The position numbers were made by a program, and so were the translations under genes. The notes below the pieces were generated by a model. The model saw only the letters and a program-made list of their open reading frames with translations, did not search any database and was not told the DNA's origin. 64,000 bases of DNA from Kribbella qitaiheensis (GTDB lineage: Bacteria > Actinomycetota > Actinomycetes > Propionibacteriales > Kribbellaceae). Below are positions 10,238 to 19,648 of this stretch, in pieces (position 1 is the first letter of the stretch; every line of letters begins with the position of its first letter). Location of the stretch: contig NZ_CP043661.1 in assembly GCF_014217565.1 (NCBI RefSeq), forward strand, positions 7,378,001 to 7,442,000. Reading direction: 5' to 3'.

Positions 10238-11540
10238 ATGACGACGATCACTGACCGTCCGGACGACAAGGCTGCGCCTTCCTCGTCCTCATCCCCGGCG
10301 AACGAGCGGCGCTGGGTGTCCGCGGTCAAGGACGTGCTGGACCGGCCGCTCACGTCGTACCACATCCTGCTCGGCGCCACCGGCCTGTTGCTGGTGCTCG
10401 GGCTGTTGATGGTGCTGTCGGCGTCCAGCGTCCTGTCGTACAACGTCAACCACGGCAACCAGTACGCGATCTTCTACCGCCAGCTGATCTGGGTCGGCGT
10501 CGGCCTGCCGATGGCGTACGTCGCCTCGCGGATGACGCCACGGCACTTCCGGATGCTCGCGTACGTCGCGTTGCTGGGCTCGGTGTTCCTGCTCGTGCTC
10601 ACCTACGTGCCGGGTCTGGGCAAGAACGTCAACGGCAACACGAACTGGATCTCCTTCGGCGGTCCCCTGCAGATCCAGCCGAGCGAGTTCGCCAAGCTGG
10701 CGCTGGTGCTGTGGTGCGCGGATCTCTACGCCCGCAAGCAGAAGCTGCTCACCCAGTGGAAGCATCTGCTGGTCCCGATGGTGCCGGTCTGCGGTCTGGT
10801 GATCGCGCTCATCATCGGCCAGCACGACCTGGGTACCTCGCTGGTGCTGATGGCCGTGATGGTCGGGATGATCTGGGTCGTCGGCGCACCGACCAGACTG
10901 TTCGTCGCGATGCTGGCCGTGGTCGGCACGATCGGCGGCTTCTTCGTCAGCCAGGAGAGCTACCGGATGGCCCGGGTGGCGCAGTTCATGGATCCGTTCG
11001 CGGATCCGAGCGGCGTCGGCTGGCAGGCGTACCACGCGTTCTACGCGCTCTCCACCGGTGGCTGGTGGGGCGTCGGGATCGGCAACAGCCGGCAGAAGTG
11101 GGGCAACCTGCCCGAGGCGCACACCGACTTCATCTTCGCGGTGATCGGCGAGGAGCTCGGGCTGATCGGGTCACTGACCGTGCTCGCGCTGTTCCTCACC
11201 CTGGCGTACGCCGGTGTCCGGATTGCGACCAGGACCGCCGAGCCGTTCATCCGCTACGCCGCGGCCGGAATCACGGTCTGGATCATGGCCCAGACGCTGG
11301 TCAACCTGGGTGCCGTGATCGGACTGCTACCCATCGTGGGTATCCCGCTCCCGCTTTTGTCGTACGGTGGGTCCGCACTGCTGCCGACGCTGATCGCGAT
11401 CGGCATGCTGTTGTCCTTCGCGAAGGCCGAGCCCGGCGCGCAGGGCCGCCTTGAAGGAACACCGGCGGCCGTTGTTCGGGTGGATGTCGTCGTGGCGTAC
11501 ACCTGGCCGCACTGGCCGTGAGAACACGCGGGAGCGTTGA
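10238..11540 (+). CDS. ftsW: Septal peptidoglycan polymerase FtsW (C-terminus frameshifted in this sequence)
   Basis: SEDS-family protein with about ten transmembrane helices; typical blocks are NGNTNWISFGGPLQIQPSEF, HTDFIFAVIGEELG and LPLLSYGGSAL. As written, the frame ends at 11521 with an atypical tail. If one G of the GGGCC at 11443-11447 is removed, the tail becomes AQAALKEHRRPLFGW and onward, ending at TGA 11538-11540, for a 433-residue protein. It polymerises septal glycan strands with FtsI. The ATG at 10238 lies 15 bp after murD. Confidence 0.93.
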
Positions 11541-11545
11541 AAGCT

Positions 11546-12634
11546 GTGCCGAGTATCGTTCTGGCCGGTGGTGGTACCGCCGGCCATACTTCCCCCCTGA
11601 TCGCCACCGCCGACGCCCTGCGCCGGATCGACCCGACCGTCGAGATCCTCGCGCTCGGGACCGAGCGCGGGATCGAGGTCCGCGTCATCCCCGAGGCCGG
11701 CTACCGGCTCGAGCTGATCCCGCCCGTCCCGTTGCCGCGCAAGCCCACGCCGGCGCTGTTCGCCGTACCGGGCAAGATGCTCAGCTCGGTGAACGCCGCC
11801 CGCAAGATCCTCGACGAGGCCAAGGCCGACGTCCTGGTCGGCTTCGGCGGTTACGTCTCCACCCCGGCGTACGTCGCGGCCTGGCGTCGCAAGACCCCGA
11901 TCGTCGTGCACGAAGGCAACGCGATGCCGGGGATCGCGAACAAGTTCGCGGCCCGCTACTGCACCGAGACCGTGGCGACCTCGTTCCCGGGCACCGAGTT
12001 GCCGCACGCCAACTATGTCGGGCTGCCGATCCGCCGGGCGATCTCGACGATGGACCGGGCGGCGCTCCGGGCGGAGGCGCGTGCGTTCTTCGGGCTGGAC
12101 CCGGACGCGCCGACGGTGTTCGTGACCGGCGGTTCGACCGGCGCCCAGCGGCTCAACGAGGGCTTCGGCGGCGCCGCGGCCGATCTGCAGGCCGCCGGTG
12201 TGCAGGTGCTGCACGCGATCGGGTCCAAGAACACCCTGGAGATCGAGCAGACCGGCCGGTACCCGTACCGCGTGCTCAACTACATCGACCGGATGGAGCT
12301 CGCCTACGCCGCGGCCGACCTGGTCGTCTGCCGTGCGGGTGCGAACACGGTCACCGAGGTTTCCGGTATCGGGCTGCCTGCCATCTACGTTCCGCTGCCG
12401 ATCGGTAACGGTGAGCAGCGAGTCAACGCCAAGGCGGTCGTGGACGCCGGTGGCGCGTTCCTGGTCGACAACGCCGAGGTGACGCCGGACTGGGTCCGCG
12501 CGACCGTTCCGCAACTTGTGCACGACCAGGTGCGTCTACAGAGCATGTCCACCGCTGCGCAGGGTCTGATCCGTCTCGACGCCGACGACCGGTTGGCGCG
12601 GATCATCCTCGATGTGGTGAGGTCTGCTTCGTGA
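11546..12634 (+). CDS. murG: Lipid II synthase MurG (UDP-GlcNAc transferase)
   Basis: About 362 residues from GTG 11546; a TTG at 11537 is an alternative that would overlap the corrected ftsW stop (TTGA). The GGGAG at 11530-11534 sits at a workable distance only from 11546. GT28 family: N-terminal IVLAGGGTAGHTSPLIATADAL and the C-terminal UDP-GlcNAc site around AAADLVVCRAGANTVTE. It adds GlcNAc to lipid I at the cytoplasmic membrane face. The stop overlaps the murC GTG. Confidence 0.94.
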   Translation: MPSIVLAGGGTAGHTSPLIATADALRRIDPTVEILALGTERGIEVRVIPEAGYRLELIPPVPLPRKPTPALFAVPGKMLSSVNAARKILDEAKADVLVGFGGYVSTPAYVAAWRRKTPIVVHEGNAMPGIANKFAARYCTETVATSFPGTELPHANYVGLPIRRAISTMDRAALRAEARAFFGLDPDAPTVFVTGGSTGAQRLNEGFGGAAADLQAAGVQVLHAIGSKNTLEIEQTGRYPYRVLNYIDRMELAYAAADLVVCRAGANTVTEVSGIGLPAIYVPLPIGNGEQRVNAKAVVDAGGAFLVDNAEVTPDWVRATVPQLVHDQVRLQSMSTAAQGLIRLDADDRLARIILDVVRSAS

Positions 12635-14070
12635 TCGTCACCGCCCCTGATACCCACCTGCCCGCCGAGAAGCTGGGCCGGGTGCACTTCGTCGGAATCG
12701 GCGGCGCCGGCATGTCCGGTATCGCCCGCATCATGGCCTCCCGCGGGATCGAGGTCTCCGGATCCGACGCCAAGGACGGCCGTGTGCTTGCCGCGCTGCG
12801 CGCCCTGGGCGCCACCTGCTGGGTCGGTCACGCCGCCGAGCACGTCGCGGCCGTGGACACCGTCGTGGTCTCCACCGCGATCCGGGAGACCAACCCCGAG
12901 GTGGTCGCCGCCCGGGCTGCCGGTATCCCGATCCTGCCGCGGGCAGCCGCGCTCGCCTCGGTGATGGTCGGCCGCCGCACGATCGCGGTCGCCGGGACGC
13001 ATGGCAAGACCACCACCACGTCGATGCTGACGGTCGCGCTGCAGCACTGCGCCGCCGACCCGTCGTACGCGATCGGTGGCAACCTGAACGAGTCCGGCTC
13101 GAACGCGCACGACGGCAGCGGTGAGCTGTTCGTCGCCGAGGCCGACGAGTCCGACAAGTCGTTCCTGACCTACAGCCCCGAGGTGTCGATCGTCACGTCG
13201 GTCGAGCCGGACCACCTGGACAACTACGGCGACGAGGCCAGTTACCGGCTCGCGTTCGAGCAGTTCTGTGATCGGGTCGTCCCCGGCGGATTCATGGTGA
13301 TCTGTGTCGACGACGCCGGTGCCCGCCGGTTGGCCGAGTTCGCCCGCGCCCGCGGCATCGACGTACGGACGTACGGCGAAGCGGAGGACGCGGACACCCG
13401 GGTGACCGAACTCACCGCGACCGGTGCGGTCCAGTCGTTCGTGCCGGTGTTCCGCGGCCGCAAGCTGCCGATCGTGCATCTGCAGCAGGCCGGCAAGCAC
13501 AACGCGCTGAACGCGGCGGCCGCCCTCACCGTCGGCCTCGGGCTGCACTTCTCCGCCGCGGACCTGGCCGAGGGGCTCGCTTCCTTCACCGGGACCGGCC
13601 GCCGGTTCGAGTTCAAGGGCCAGGAGGACGGCGTCCGCGTCTTCGACTCCTACGCCCACCACCCGACCGAGCTGACGGTGGACCTGATCGCCGCCCGGCA
13701 GGTCGCGGGGGAGGGCCGCGTGATCGCGTGCTTCCAGCCGCACCTGTTCAGCCGGACCAGGATCTTCGCGACCGAGTTCTCCGTGGCGCTGGGGCTGGCC
13801 GACGAGGTCGTCGTGATGGACATCTTCGCCGCGCGGGAGGACCCCGAGCCCGGGGTCACCGGCGCGCTGATCGCGAACCATGTGCCGCTGAAGCCGGACC
13901 AGGTCCGGTTCGAGCCGTCCTGGTCGGCCGTTCCGCGAGTGGTCGCCGACCTCGCCGTACCGGGTGACCTGGTGGTCACCCTCGGCGCCGGCGACGTCAC
14001 GCTGATCGGGCCCGAGGTGGTCGGGCTACTGGCCGAACGTGCGGCGCTGACCGCCGCGACGATCGAGTGA
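12631..14070 (+). CDS. murC: UDP-N-acetylmuramate:L-alanine ligase MurC
   Basis: 479 residues. It opens with the Rossmann-like HFVGIGGAGMSGIARIM segment, followed by the ATP loop VAGTHGKTTTTSML and the EADESDKSFL block. It attaches L-alanine to UDP-MurNAc, the first peptide step. Its place after murG is usual for actinobacteria. The GTG start overlaps the murG stop by 4 bp; ftsQ follows after 19 bp. Confidence 0.96.
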   Translation: MIVTAPDTHLPAEKLGRVHFVGIGGAGMSGIARIMASRGIEVSGSDAKDGRVLAALRALGATCWVGHAAEHVAAVDTVVVSTAIRETNPEVVAARAAGIPILPRAAALASVMVGRRTIAVAGTHGKTTTTSMLTVALQHCAADPSYAIGGNLNESGSNAHDGSGELFVAEADESDKSFLTYSPEVSIVTSVEPDHLDNYGDEASYRLAFEQFCDRVVPGGFMVICVDDAGARRLAEFARARGIDVRTYGEAEDADTRVTELTATGAVQSFVPVFRGRKLPIVHLQQAGKHNALNAAAALTVGLGLHFSAADLAEGLASFTGTGRRFEFKGQEDGVRVFDSYAHHPTELTVDLIAARQVAGEGRVIACFQPHLFSRTRIFATEFSVALGLADEVVVMDIFAAREDPEPGVTGALIANHVPLKPDQVRFEPSWSAVPRVVADLAVPGDLVVTLGAGDVTLIGPEVVGLLAERAALTAATIE

Positions 14071-14089
14071 TCGCGATGGTGTCGAAGGG

Positions 14090-14831
14090 ATGAGTCAAAG
14101 CACTGACCTTGCCCGGGCACAACAGCGCTTCGCGCGCCGGCAACGGTTGGTGCGGTGGAAGGGCTGGTTGCCCTGGGCGGTCGGCGGCTTCTTGCTGCTG
14201 CTCGCCGGCGTGGTGGTCTGGATCTTCTACTTCTCGTCGCTGCTCGCGGTCACCGGGGTCCGGGTGACCGGGATCGACACGGTGCCGGAGGCAACGATCA
14301 TCGAGGTGGCCGCGGCCCCGATCGGGCAACCCCTTGCCAAGGTGGATCTGGCCGCGATCGCGGATCGGGTCCGGACCGTGCAGGCGGTCGCCGACGCGCA
14401 GGTGACCAGGGGCCTGGCCGAACCGGCTGGAGATCGTGGTTACCGAGCGGGTACCGGTGGTCGTCGTCACCGACGGCAAGAAGTTCGAGCTGGTCGACGC
14501 GACCGGGGTGTCCTTCAAGAGCGTGCCGAACAGGCCGGACGGGCTGCCCGAAGCGCTGGTGGTCGGTGCCCGACGCGATGTCACGATCCGTTCGGTGGTG
14601 ACGGTTTCGGCTGCCCTGCCGATCGCGTTGCGGGCCGAGGTGGCGTCGATCTCGGCGGCCTCGCCGGACTCGATCACCCTCAACCTCGGGTCCGGGGTGA
14701 CGGTTGTCTGGGGCAGTTCCGATGACAGTGCGCGCAAGGCCGAAGTACTCAGCGTGCTGATGAAGCGCCAGGCGAAGACCTACGACGTGTCGGCGCCCGA
14801 TCTTCCTGTCACCAAAGGGGAAAAGAAGTAA
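14090..14831 (+). CDS. ftsQ: Cell division protein FtsQ (frameshifted in this sequence)
   Basis: Bitopic divisome protein: basic cytoplasmic N-terminus, transmembrane helix at about 27-52, then a POTRA domain starting at VTGVRVTGIDTVPE. The frame breaks near 14409-14414 (GGGGCC); removing one base restores a WPNRLEIVVTERVPVVVV-like segment, typical of FtsQ, and continues to the stop at 14831 for 246 residues. FtsQ links FtsL/DivIC to the septal synthase. It is the last gene before the separate ftsZ promoter region. Confidence 0.9.
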
Positions 14832-14910
14832 CGCGTCACATCCTGATACGCGGCGGCGAGGCGCGTGGACTTTGCCGGATAGGCTCCGTAGCGTCGGGCG
14901 TAATCTAAAG

Positions 14911-14973
14911 TTGACACAACTCTAACCATCTACTTCAGGTTGAACCCCAAAATTCTACTTCAGGTCGAACCCC
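14911..14973 (+). promoter_or_regulatory. ftsZ promoter region with a 19-bp direct repeat
   Basis: In the 270-bp gap before ftsZ, TTGACA (14911-14916) resembles a -35 box and the stretch TCTAACCATCTACT follows it. Two near-identical copies of a 19-mer, CTACTTCAGGTTGAACCCC at 14930-14948 and its one-mismatch copy at 14955-14973, lie 25 bp apart, which is not a whole number of helical turns. A TTGACA-type motif followed by an A/T-rich stretch upstream of ftsZ is common in actinobacteria. The repeat may be a duplicated regulatory site; no function can be assigned from sequence alone. Confidence 0.55.
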
Positions 14974-15101
14974 TGGTTTTTCTGGAGGTTCAGGCTCGGC
15001 TGGATCGAGTGGGGCCCGGTGCGCAACGGCGTTCGGGGAGCAGGCGCAGCTCGGAGGCCAACCGGCCATAACGGGAACAGAACGAGGCGAGAGGCGCGGA
15101 C

Positions 15102-16565
15102 GTGGCGGCACCGCAGAACTATTTGGCACTCATCAAGGTTGTCGGCATCGGCGGAGGCGGCGTCAATGCCGTGAACCGGATGATCGAACACGGCCTGAAG
15201 GGCGTTGAGTTCATCGCCATCAACACGGACGCGCAAGCGCTGTTGATGAGCGACGCGGACGTCAAGCTCGACATCGGCCGGGAGGAGACCCGGGGCCTCG
15301 GCGCCGGCGCGAACCCGGCGATCGGGCAGAAGGCCGCCGAGGACCACGCGGAGGAGATCGAGGAGGCGCTGAAGGGTGCCGACATGGTCTTCGTCACCGC
15401 GGGTGAGGGCGGCGGCACCGGCACCGGCGGCGCGCCGGTGGTGTCGCGGATCGCGCGCTCCCTCGGGGCGCTGACGATCGGTGTGGTGACGCGGCCGTTC
15501 TCCTTCGAGGGCAAGCGCCGCGCGACCCAGGCGGAGGACGGCATCGCCGCGCTCCGTGAAGAGGTCGACACCCTGATAGTCATTCCGAATGACCGCCTCC
15601 TGACCATCTCCGACCGCGCCGTCTCGGTGCTGGACGCCTTCAAGCAGGCCGATCAGGTGCTGCTGCAGGGTGTCTCGGGGATCACCGACCTGATCACCAC
15701 CCCCGGCCTGATCAACGTGGACTTCGCCGACGTGAAGGCGGTGATGTCCAACGCCGGCTCGGCGCTGATGGGCATCGGCTCGTCCCGCGGTGAGGACCGC
15801 GCGGTCGCGGCGGCCGAGGCGGCCATCTCCTCGCCGTTGCTGGAGGCAAGCATCGAGGGTGCGCACGGGGTGCTGCTCTCGATCGCGGGTGGCTCCGACC
15901 TCGGCCTGTTCGAGATCAACGAGGCCGCCCAGCTGGTCTCGGAGTCCGCGCACACCGACGCGAACATCATCTTCGGCGCGGTCATCGACGACGCACTCGG
16001 CGACGAGGTGCGGGTGACCGTGATCGCGGCCGGCTTCGACGGCGGGATGCCGAAGCGCCGCGAGCAGGCGATGAACAGCGCCCGCCCGCAGAACCGGCTG
16101 CCCGCCGCGGGTGGCGACGTCGCCACCCAGGGCACGCCGCGGCCGGCTGTCGACCAGAACCAGCCGCAGCAGCAGGCCGCGCCGCAGAACCAGGCGCCGT
16201 ACAGCGCGCCGATGCCCACCCCGCAGGGCCAGCCGGATGCCGGTCAGCCTGCTCAGCAGAACCAGTCGCCGGTTCCCCAGGTTCCGGCGGGGACGCCGAC
16301 GGACGACACCGTGCCGGTGCCCGCCACGGACCAGGGCCGGCCCGGCTCCGGTACGACGCACTCGGCGCGCCCGCAGGCCGGTGAGCCGGTCCGGACGGCA
16401 CACCAGCCCGGCACCAACCAGCCGCCGGCGCCGGCGCAGCACTCCTGGCCGACCACCGGCCCGAGCAACTCGCCGGCCACGCACCAGCCGCCGCCGCCCC
16501 AGCGCCAGCCGCGTAAGCCGGACAACGACGAAGACGATCTGGACATCCCGGATTTCCTGAAATAG
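15102..16565 (+). CDS. ftsZ: Cell division GTPase FtsZ
   Basis: 487 residues. The tubulin signature GGGTGTG is at 103-109, the N-terminal nucleotide loop is [14 protein letters not shown], and the T7-loop region contains [12 protein letters not shown] variable linker of about 150 residues, rich in Pro, Gln and Ala, leads to the conserved C-terminal peptide [10 protein letters not shown], which binds SepF and other partners. It forms the Z ring. GTG 15102 was chosen for its purine-rich upstream GAGGCGAGAGG. It has its own promoter region and is closed by a strong hairpin terminator. Confidence 0.98.
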   Translation: MAAPQNYLALIKVVGIGGGGVNAVNRMIEHGLKGVEFIAINTDAQALLMSDADVKLDIGREETRGLGAGANPAIGQKAAEDHAEEIEEALKGADMVFVTAGEGGGTGTGGAPVVSRIARSLGALTIGVVTRPFSFEGKRRATQAEDGIAALREEVDTLIVIPNDRLLTISDRAVSVLDAFKQADQVLLQGVSGITDLITTPGLINVDFADVKAVMSNAGSALMGIGSSRGEDRAVAAAEAAISSPLLEASIEGAHGVLLSIAGGSDLGLFEINEAAQLVSESAHTDANIIFGAVIDDALGDEVRVTVIAAGFDGGMPKRREQAMNSARPQNRLPAAGGDVATQGTPRPAVDQNQPQQQAAPQNQAPYSAPMPTPQGQPDAGQPAQQNQSPVPQVPAGTPTDDTVPVPATDQGRPGSGTTHSARPQAGEPVRTAHQPGTNQPPAPAQHSWPTTGPSNSPATHQPPPPQRQPRKPDNDEDDLDIPDFLK

Positions 16566-16582
16566 TCCACCAGCACGTGCGA

Positions 16583-16608
16583 AACGGGAGCCTTCGGGCT
16601 CCCGTTTT
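16583..16608. terminator. Bidirectional hairpin terminator after ftsZ
   Basis: Perfect 10-bp stem AACGGGAGCC / GGCTCCCGTT with a TTCG tetraloop, followed by TTTT on the plus strand and preceded by AAA, so it can serve both ftsZ and the convergent ArsR-type gene ending at 16619. Confidence 0.9.
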
Positions 16609-16618
16609 CATTGGCCCT

Positions 16619-17125
16619 TCATTGGCGCGGCCGGTACACCGACGCGATCACGCCGTACCGGGCCTCGTCCCGGCCGGCGTCCTGCAGGGAGTCGACCAGC
16701 TCGCCGAGCCGCTCCATCAACTCTTCGGCCTGGCGCTCGGTCAGCCGGATGTTCCGCAGCGTCAGCATCGGCTCGCCCGACGAGCCCTCCAGCTCGGCAG
16801 CCACTGCTTGCAGGGCGACCGTGGTGTTCGCCCGTCGTCCGTCGCCGGTGAAGTCGAACATCTTCGCGGCCCGGCGGTAGTACTGCTCGGTGCCGCCACG
16901 AACCTGTCGCGTCTCGGCCAGCTGGACCAGCCCGGCATCCCGCAGTACGCCGAGGTGGTGGGCGACGTTGCCCTTGCCGACAGCGAGCGAGGCCGCCAGT
17001 TGGCTGATCGTCGCGGCCTCCTGCCCGAGAGCGAACAGCAGCCGGTGCCGGAGCGGGTGGCCGAGGGCCTTGAACTGCGCGGCCGACGAGATCTCCAGCC
17101 GGTCGGCCGGTTCGGAGGTGGTCAT
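16619..17125 (-). CDS. ArsR-family winged-helix transcriptional regulator
   Basis: 168 residues. An N-terminal ArsR/SmtB-like helix-turn-helix (about 17-85) contains ALGHPLRHRLLFALG and VAHHLGVLRDAGLV. The rest is an alpha-helical effector or dimer domain without an obvious cysteine metal site, so a non-metal signal is likelier than arsenic or zinc. It is divergent from an S41 peptidase gene, and a 16-bp palindrome lies in the 57-bp gap, suggesting autoregulation plus control of the peptidase. The signal is unknown. Confidence 0.85.
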   Translation of the reverse strand: MTTSEPADRLEISSAAQFKALGHPLRHRLLFALGQEAATISQLAASLAVGKGNVAHHLGVLRDAGLVQLAETRQVRGGTEQYYRRAAKMFDFTGDGRRANTTVALQAVAAELEGSSGEPMLTLRNIRLTERQAEELMERLGELVDSLQDAGRDEARYGVIASVYRPRQ

Positions 17126-17134
17126 GAATCAAGC

Positions 17135-17163
17135 GTCAAGAATTCTTGACACTTTGTCAAGAA
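17135..17163. promoter_or_regulatory. Palindromic operator between ArsR-type gene and S41 peptidase
   Basis: Perfect 16-bp palindrome GTCAAGAATTCTTGAC at 17135-17150, followed by a repeat of the half site, GTCAAGAA, at 17156-17163. The right arm contains TTGACA (17146-17151), a plausible -35 box for the peptidase gene starting at 17183, so a bound regulator would block its promoter. Confidence 0.7.
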
Positions 17164-17182
17164 CGGTGCTTCACTCGTCGGC

Positions 17183-18163
17183 ATGCGGACGGATGAGATC
17201 AAGACGGTGACCGAGCGCCTCGCGGTGCTGGTCGAGCAGAAGTACGTGTTCCCCGAGGTCGGCGCCGAGGTGGCCGCCCGGCTCCGGCAGGCGGCGGCCG
17301 CCGGCCGGTACGACGAGCTGACGGACCCCGAGCAGTTGGGCGCCCAGGTGACGGCAGATCTGCAGGCCGGCAACCAGGACAAGCATCTGCGGCTCAAGTA
17401 CCACCTGGACGAGGTGGTGGACGAGACCGACCCGGTCGCCGAAGAGGCCGCCTGGATGGCCAGGTCCGAGTTGACCGGCGGCGGGATGGCGCGGGTCGAG
17501 CGCCTGCCGGGCAACGTCGGCCTGCTCGAGATCCGGCCGTTGCTGTTCGATCCGGCGCACGCCGGCCGGCAGGTGAGCGCGGCCTTGTCGTTGCTGGCAG
17601 CAACCGATGCGCTGGTGATCGACCTGCGCCGCTGCCTGGGCGGCTCACCGGAGATGGTGACCTTCCTGTGCAGTCATCTGTTCGACGGCGAGCCGGTGCA
17701 CCTGAACGATCTGGTCACTCCGGCCGAAGGCACCCGGCGCCAGTTCTGGACGGTGCCGCTCCTGCCCGGCCCGCGCTTCGGCGGCAGCAAGCCGATCTGG
17801 GTGCTGACCAGTTCCGCCACCTTCTCCGGCGGCGAAGAGCTCGCCTACGACCTGCAGCAACTCGGCCGGGCGACGGTCGTCGGCGAGCGGACCGGCGGCG
17901 GCGCGCATCCTCGCGAGGGCTTCAAGCTGCACCCGCGGCTGGAGGCGACCGTCCCGATCATGCGCGCGGAGAATCCGGTGTCCGGGACGAACTGGGAGGG
18001 CGTCGGCGTCATTCCCGACCTCGAGCTCGCGGCCGCGGACGCGTTCGACGAGGCGTACCGGTTGGCGCTGCGTCATGTCGTCGAGCTGCCGGCCGGGCCG
18101 GAACGGCGCAGTGTGACCGACGAGGCGAGCGAAGTGCTCGGTTCGCTGCCGGTTGCTGGATAG
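17183..18163 (+). CDS. S41 family peptidase (interphotoreceptor retinoid-binding-like)
   Basis: 326 residues. The N-terminal helical domain (about 1-95) is of the type that precedes tail-specific-protease domains. The core contains VIDLRRCLGGSPEMV, then VLTSSATFSGGEELAYDLQQLGRATVVGERTGGG, with the probable serine in the SATFSGGEE motif. No signal peptide is seen, so a cytoplasmic location is likely. Its substrate is unknown. It is divergent from, and likely controlled by, the ArsR-type regulator. Confidence 0.85.
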   Translation: MRTDEIKTVTERLAVLVEQKYVFPEVGAEVAARLRQAAAAGRYDELTDPEQLGAQVTADLQAGNQDKHLRLKYHLDEVVDETDPVAEEAAWMARSELTGGGMARVERLPGNVGLLEIRPLLFDPAHAGRQVSAALSLLAATDALVIDLRRCLGGSPEMVTFLCSHLFDGEPVHLNDLVTPAEGTRRQFWTVPLLPGPRFGGSKPIWVLTSSATFSGGEELAYDLQQLGRATVVGERTGGGAHPREGFKLHPRLEATVPIMRAENPVSGTNWEGVGVIPDLELAAADAFDEAYRLALRHVVELPAGPERRSVTDEASEVLGSLPVAG

Positions 18164-18172
18164 CCTTTGCTC

Positions 18173-18904
18173 GTGTTCGGCTATGACGAGGTCCTCGACG
18201 GTGTCCGGTTCGCTTTCACCGACCGATTCGGAGGGGCCAGCCAATCGCCGTACGGCGAATTGAACCTCGGCAGCCCGGCCGGGGAGGGCGAGGCGCCGAT
18301 CGCGGAGAACTACCGGCGGATCGCCGCGGAGTTCGGAGTCGTCCCGGACGGCGTGGTGCGAGTCAGCCAGGTGCACGGGCGGGATGTCGTCGTGATCCGG
18401 CCTGGTGACGAGTTGCCGCTGCGGCCGATGCCGCACGCCGACGCGTTGGTGACCACCCGGACCGATGTGGCGCTGTGCGTCCGGGCCGCCGATTGCCTGC
18501 CGGTCCTGCTGGCCGATCGGGTCAACGGTGTCGTCGGTGCCGCTCATTGCGGTCGCCGCGGGATGCACGCCGGCGTAGTACCGGCCGCTGTGGAGGCGAT
18601 GCGCGAGCTCGGCGCGGGCCGGATCACCGCAGTACTCGGGCCTTATGCGTGCGGCAAGTGCTACGAGGTGCCGGCGGAGATGCGAGCCGAAGTCGCCGAG
18701 CGGGTGCCCGCGTCGTACGCCGAGACGAGCTGGGGGACACCGTCGATCGACGTGGCCGCCGGGGTCGTCGCGCAGTTGGCCGAGCTGGACTGTGAGGTGG
18801 TCGACGTGACCAGCTGCACGATCGAGTCCGCGAACCTGTACAGCTACCGTCGCGAGGGCGCGGTCAGTGGCCGGATGGCCGGACTGGTCCGGTTGCTGCC
18901 GTGA
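18173..18904 (+). CDS. pgeF: Purine nucleoside phosphorylase/laccase-domain protein (YfiH/PgeF family)
   Basis: About 243 residues. The YfiH-family blocks are VSQVHGRDV, AADCLPVLLAD and AAHCGRRGMHAGVV, which contribute the His/Cys metal-site residues. Members act on purine nucleosides and, in E. coli, help correct peptidoglycan precursors. Its location just after ftsZ and before yggS is usual in actinobacteria. GTG 18173 was preferred to TTG 18167 because a TAGCCT -10-like hexamer (18161-18166) stands 6 bp before it, suggesting a leaderless transcript. The stop overlaps the yggS GTG. Confidence 0.88.
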   Translation: MFGYDEVLDGVRFAFTDRFGGASQSPYGELNLGSPAGEGEAPIAENYRRIAAEFGVVPDGVVRVSQVHGRDVVVIRPGDELPLRPMPHADALVTTRTDVALCVRAADCLPVLLADRVNGVVGAAHCGRRGMHAGVVPAAVEAMRELGAGRITAVLGPYACGKCYEVPAEMRAEVAERVPASYAETSWGTPSIDVAAGVVAQLAELDCEVVDVTSCTIESANLYSYRREGAVSGRMAGLVRLLP

Positions 18905-19611
18905 GCCGCGAGGACGAGCTCCGGGAGAACCTCCGGTTGGTCCGTGAACGGATCCAGGAGGCCTGTCAGGCGGCCGGGAGGCCCGAGGGGTCGGTGACCC
19001 TCGTGGGGATCACCAAAACCTTCCCAGTCAGCGATGTGCGGGCTCTCGCGGACCTGGGCGTGACCGAGGTGGGGGAGAACCGCGAGCAGGAGCTCAAGGC
19101 GAAGGCGCCCGAGTGCCCGGACCTGCACTGGCACTTCGTCGGTCAGCTGCAGTCGAAGAAGGCCCGCTCGGTCGTCCGGAACGCCCAGGTCGTCCACTCG
19201 GTCGACCGGTCCTCGCTGGTGTCGGCCTTGTCGAAGGCCGCCGTGGAGGAAGGCCGCGTACTGCGGTGCCTGCTGCAGGTGAGCCTGGCGTCGTACGGAT
19301 CGGCGGATGCCGCCACCGGAGTCAGCCGCGGCGGCGTCGAGCCGGCCGACGTACCGGCTCTCGCGGCGGAGGTCGCCGCCGCGGACGGGCTCGAGCTCGG
19401 CGGAGTGATGGCGGTCGCCCCGTTGGGGTCCGACCCCGACGAGGCGTTCGGCGGCCTTGCCGTAGTAGCCTCCCGGTTACGCTCCGAACATCCGGGAGCC
19501 GACTGGATCTCGGCCGGCATGACCGGCGATCTGGAAGCCGCGATCAGGCATGGGGCGACACACGTTCGCCTCGGGCGCGCATTACTCGGAACCCGTACTC
19601 CTCTGGGCTAG
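18901..19611 (+). CDS. yggS: PLP homeostasis protein (YggS/PLPBP family)
   Basis: 236 residues, alanine-racemase-like TIM barrel without a second domain. The PLP lysine lies in LVGITKTFP near residue 39, and the ENREQELKAKAPE, WHFVGQLQSKK and SAGMTGDLEAAI blocks are standard. The family buffers pyridoxal phosphate and affects amino-acid metabolism. GTG start overlaps the pgeF stop (GTGA), so the two are probably co-translated. Confidence 0.93.
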   Translation: MSREDELRENLRLVRERIQEACQAAGRPEGSVTLVGITKTFPVSDVRALADLGVTEVGENREQELKAKAPECPDLHWHFVGQLQSKKARSVVRNAQVVHSVDRSSLVSALSKAAVEEGRVLRCLLQVSLASYGSADAATGVSRGGVEPADVPALAAEVAAADGLELGGVMAVAPLGSDPDEAFGGLAVVASRLRSEHPGADWISAGMTGDLEAAIRHGATHVRLGRALLGTRTPLG

Positions 19612-19648
19612 TGTCGACATCGATACTCGACAGAAGGGCTGGAGGGCC

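Noticed and set aside
8782-14831. True pseudogenes murD, ftsW and ftsQ
   Set aside because: All three should be essential and intact sequence continues in another frame after one G is removed from GGGCC; an error in the sequence is the simpler reading.
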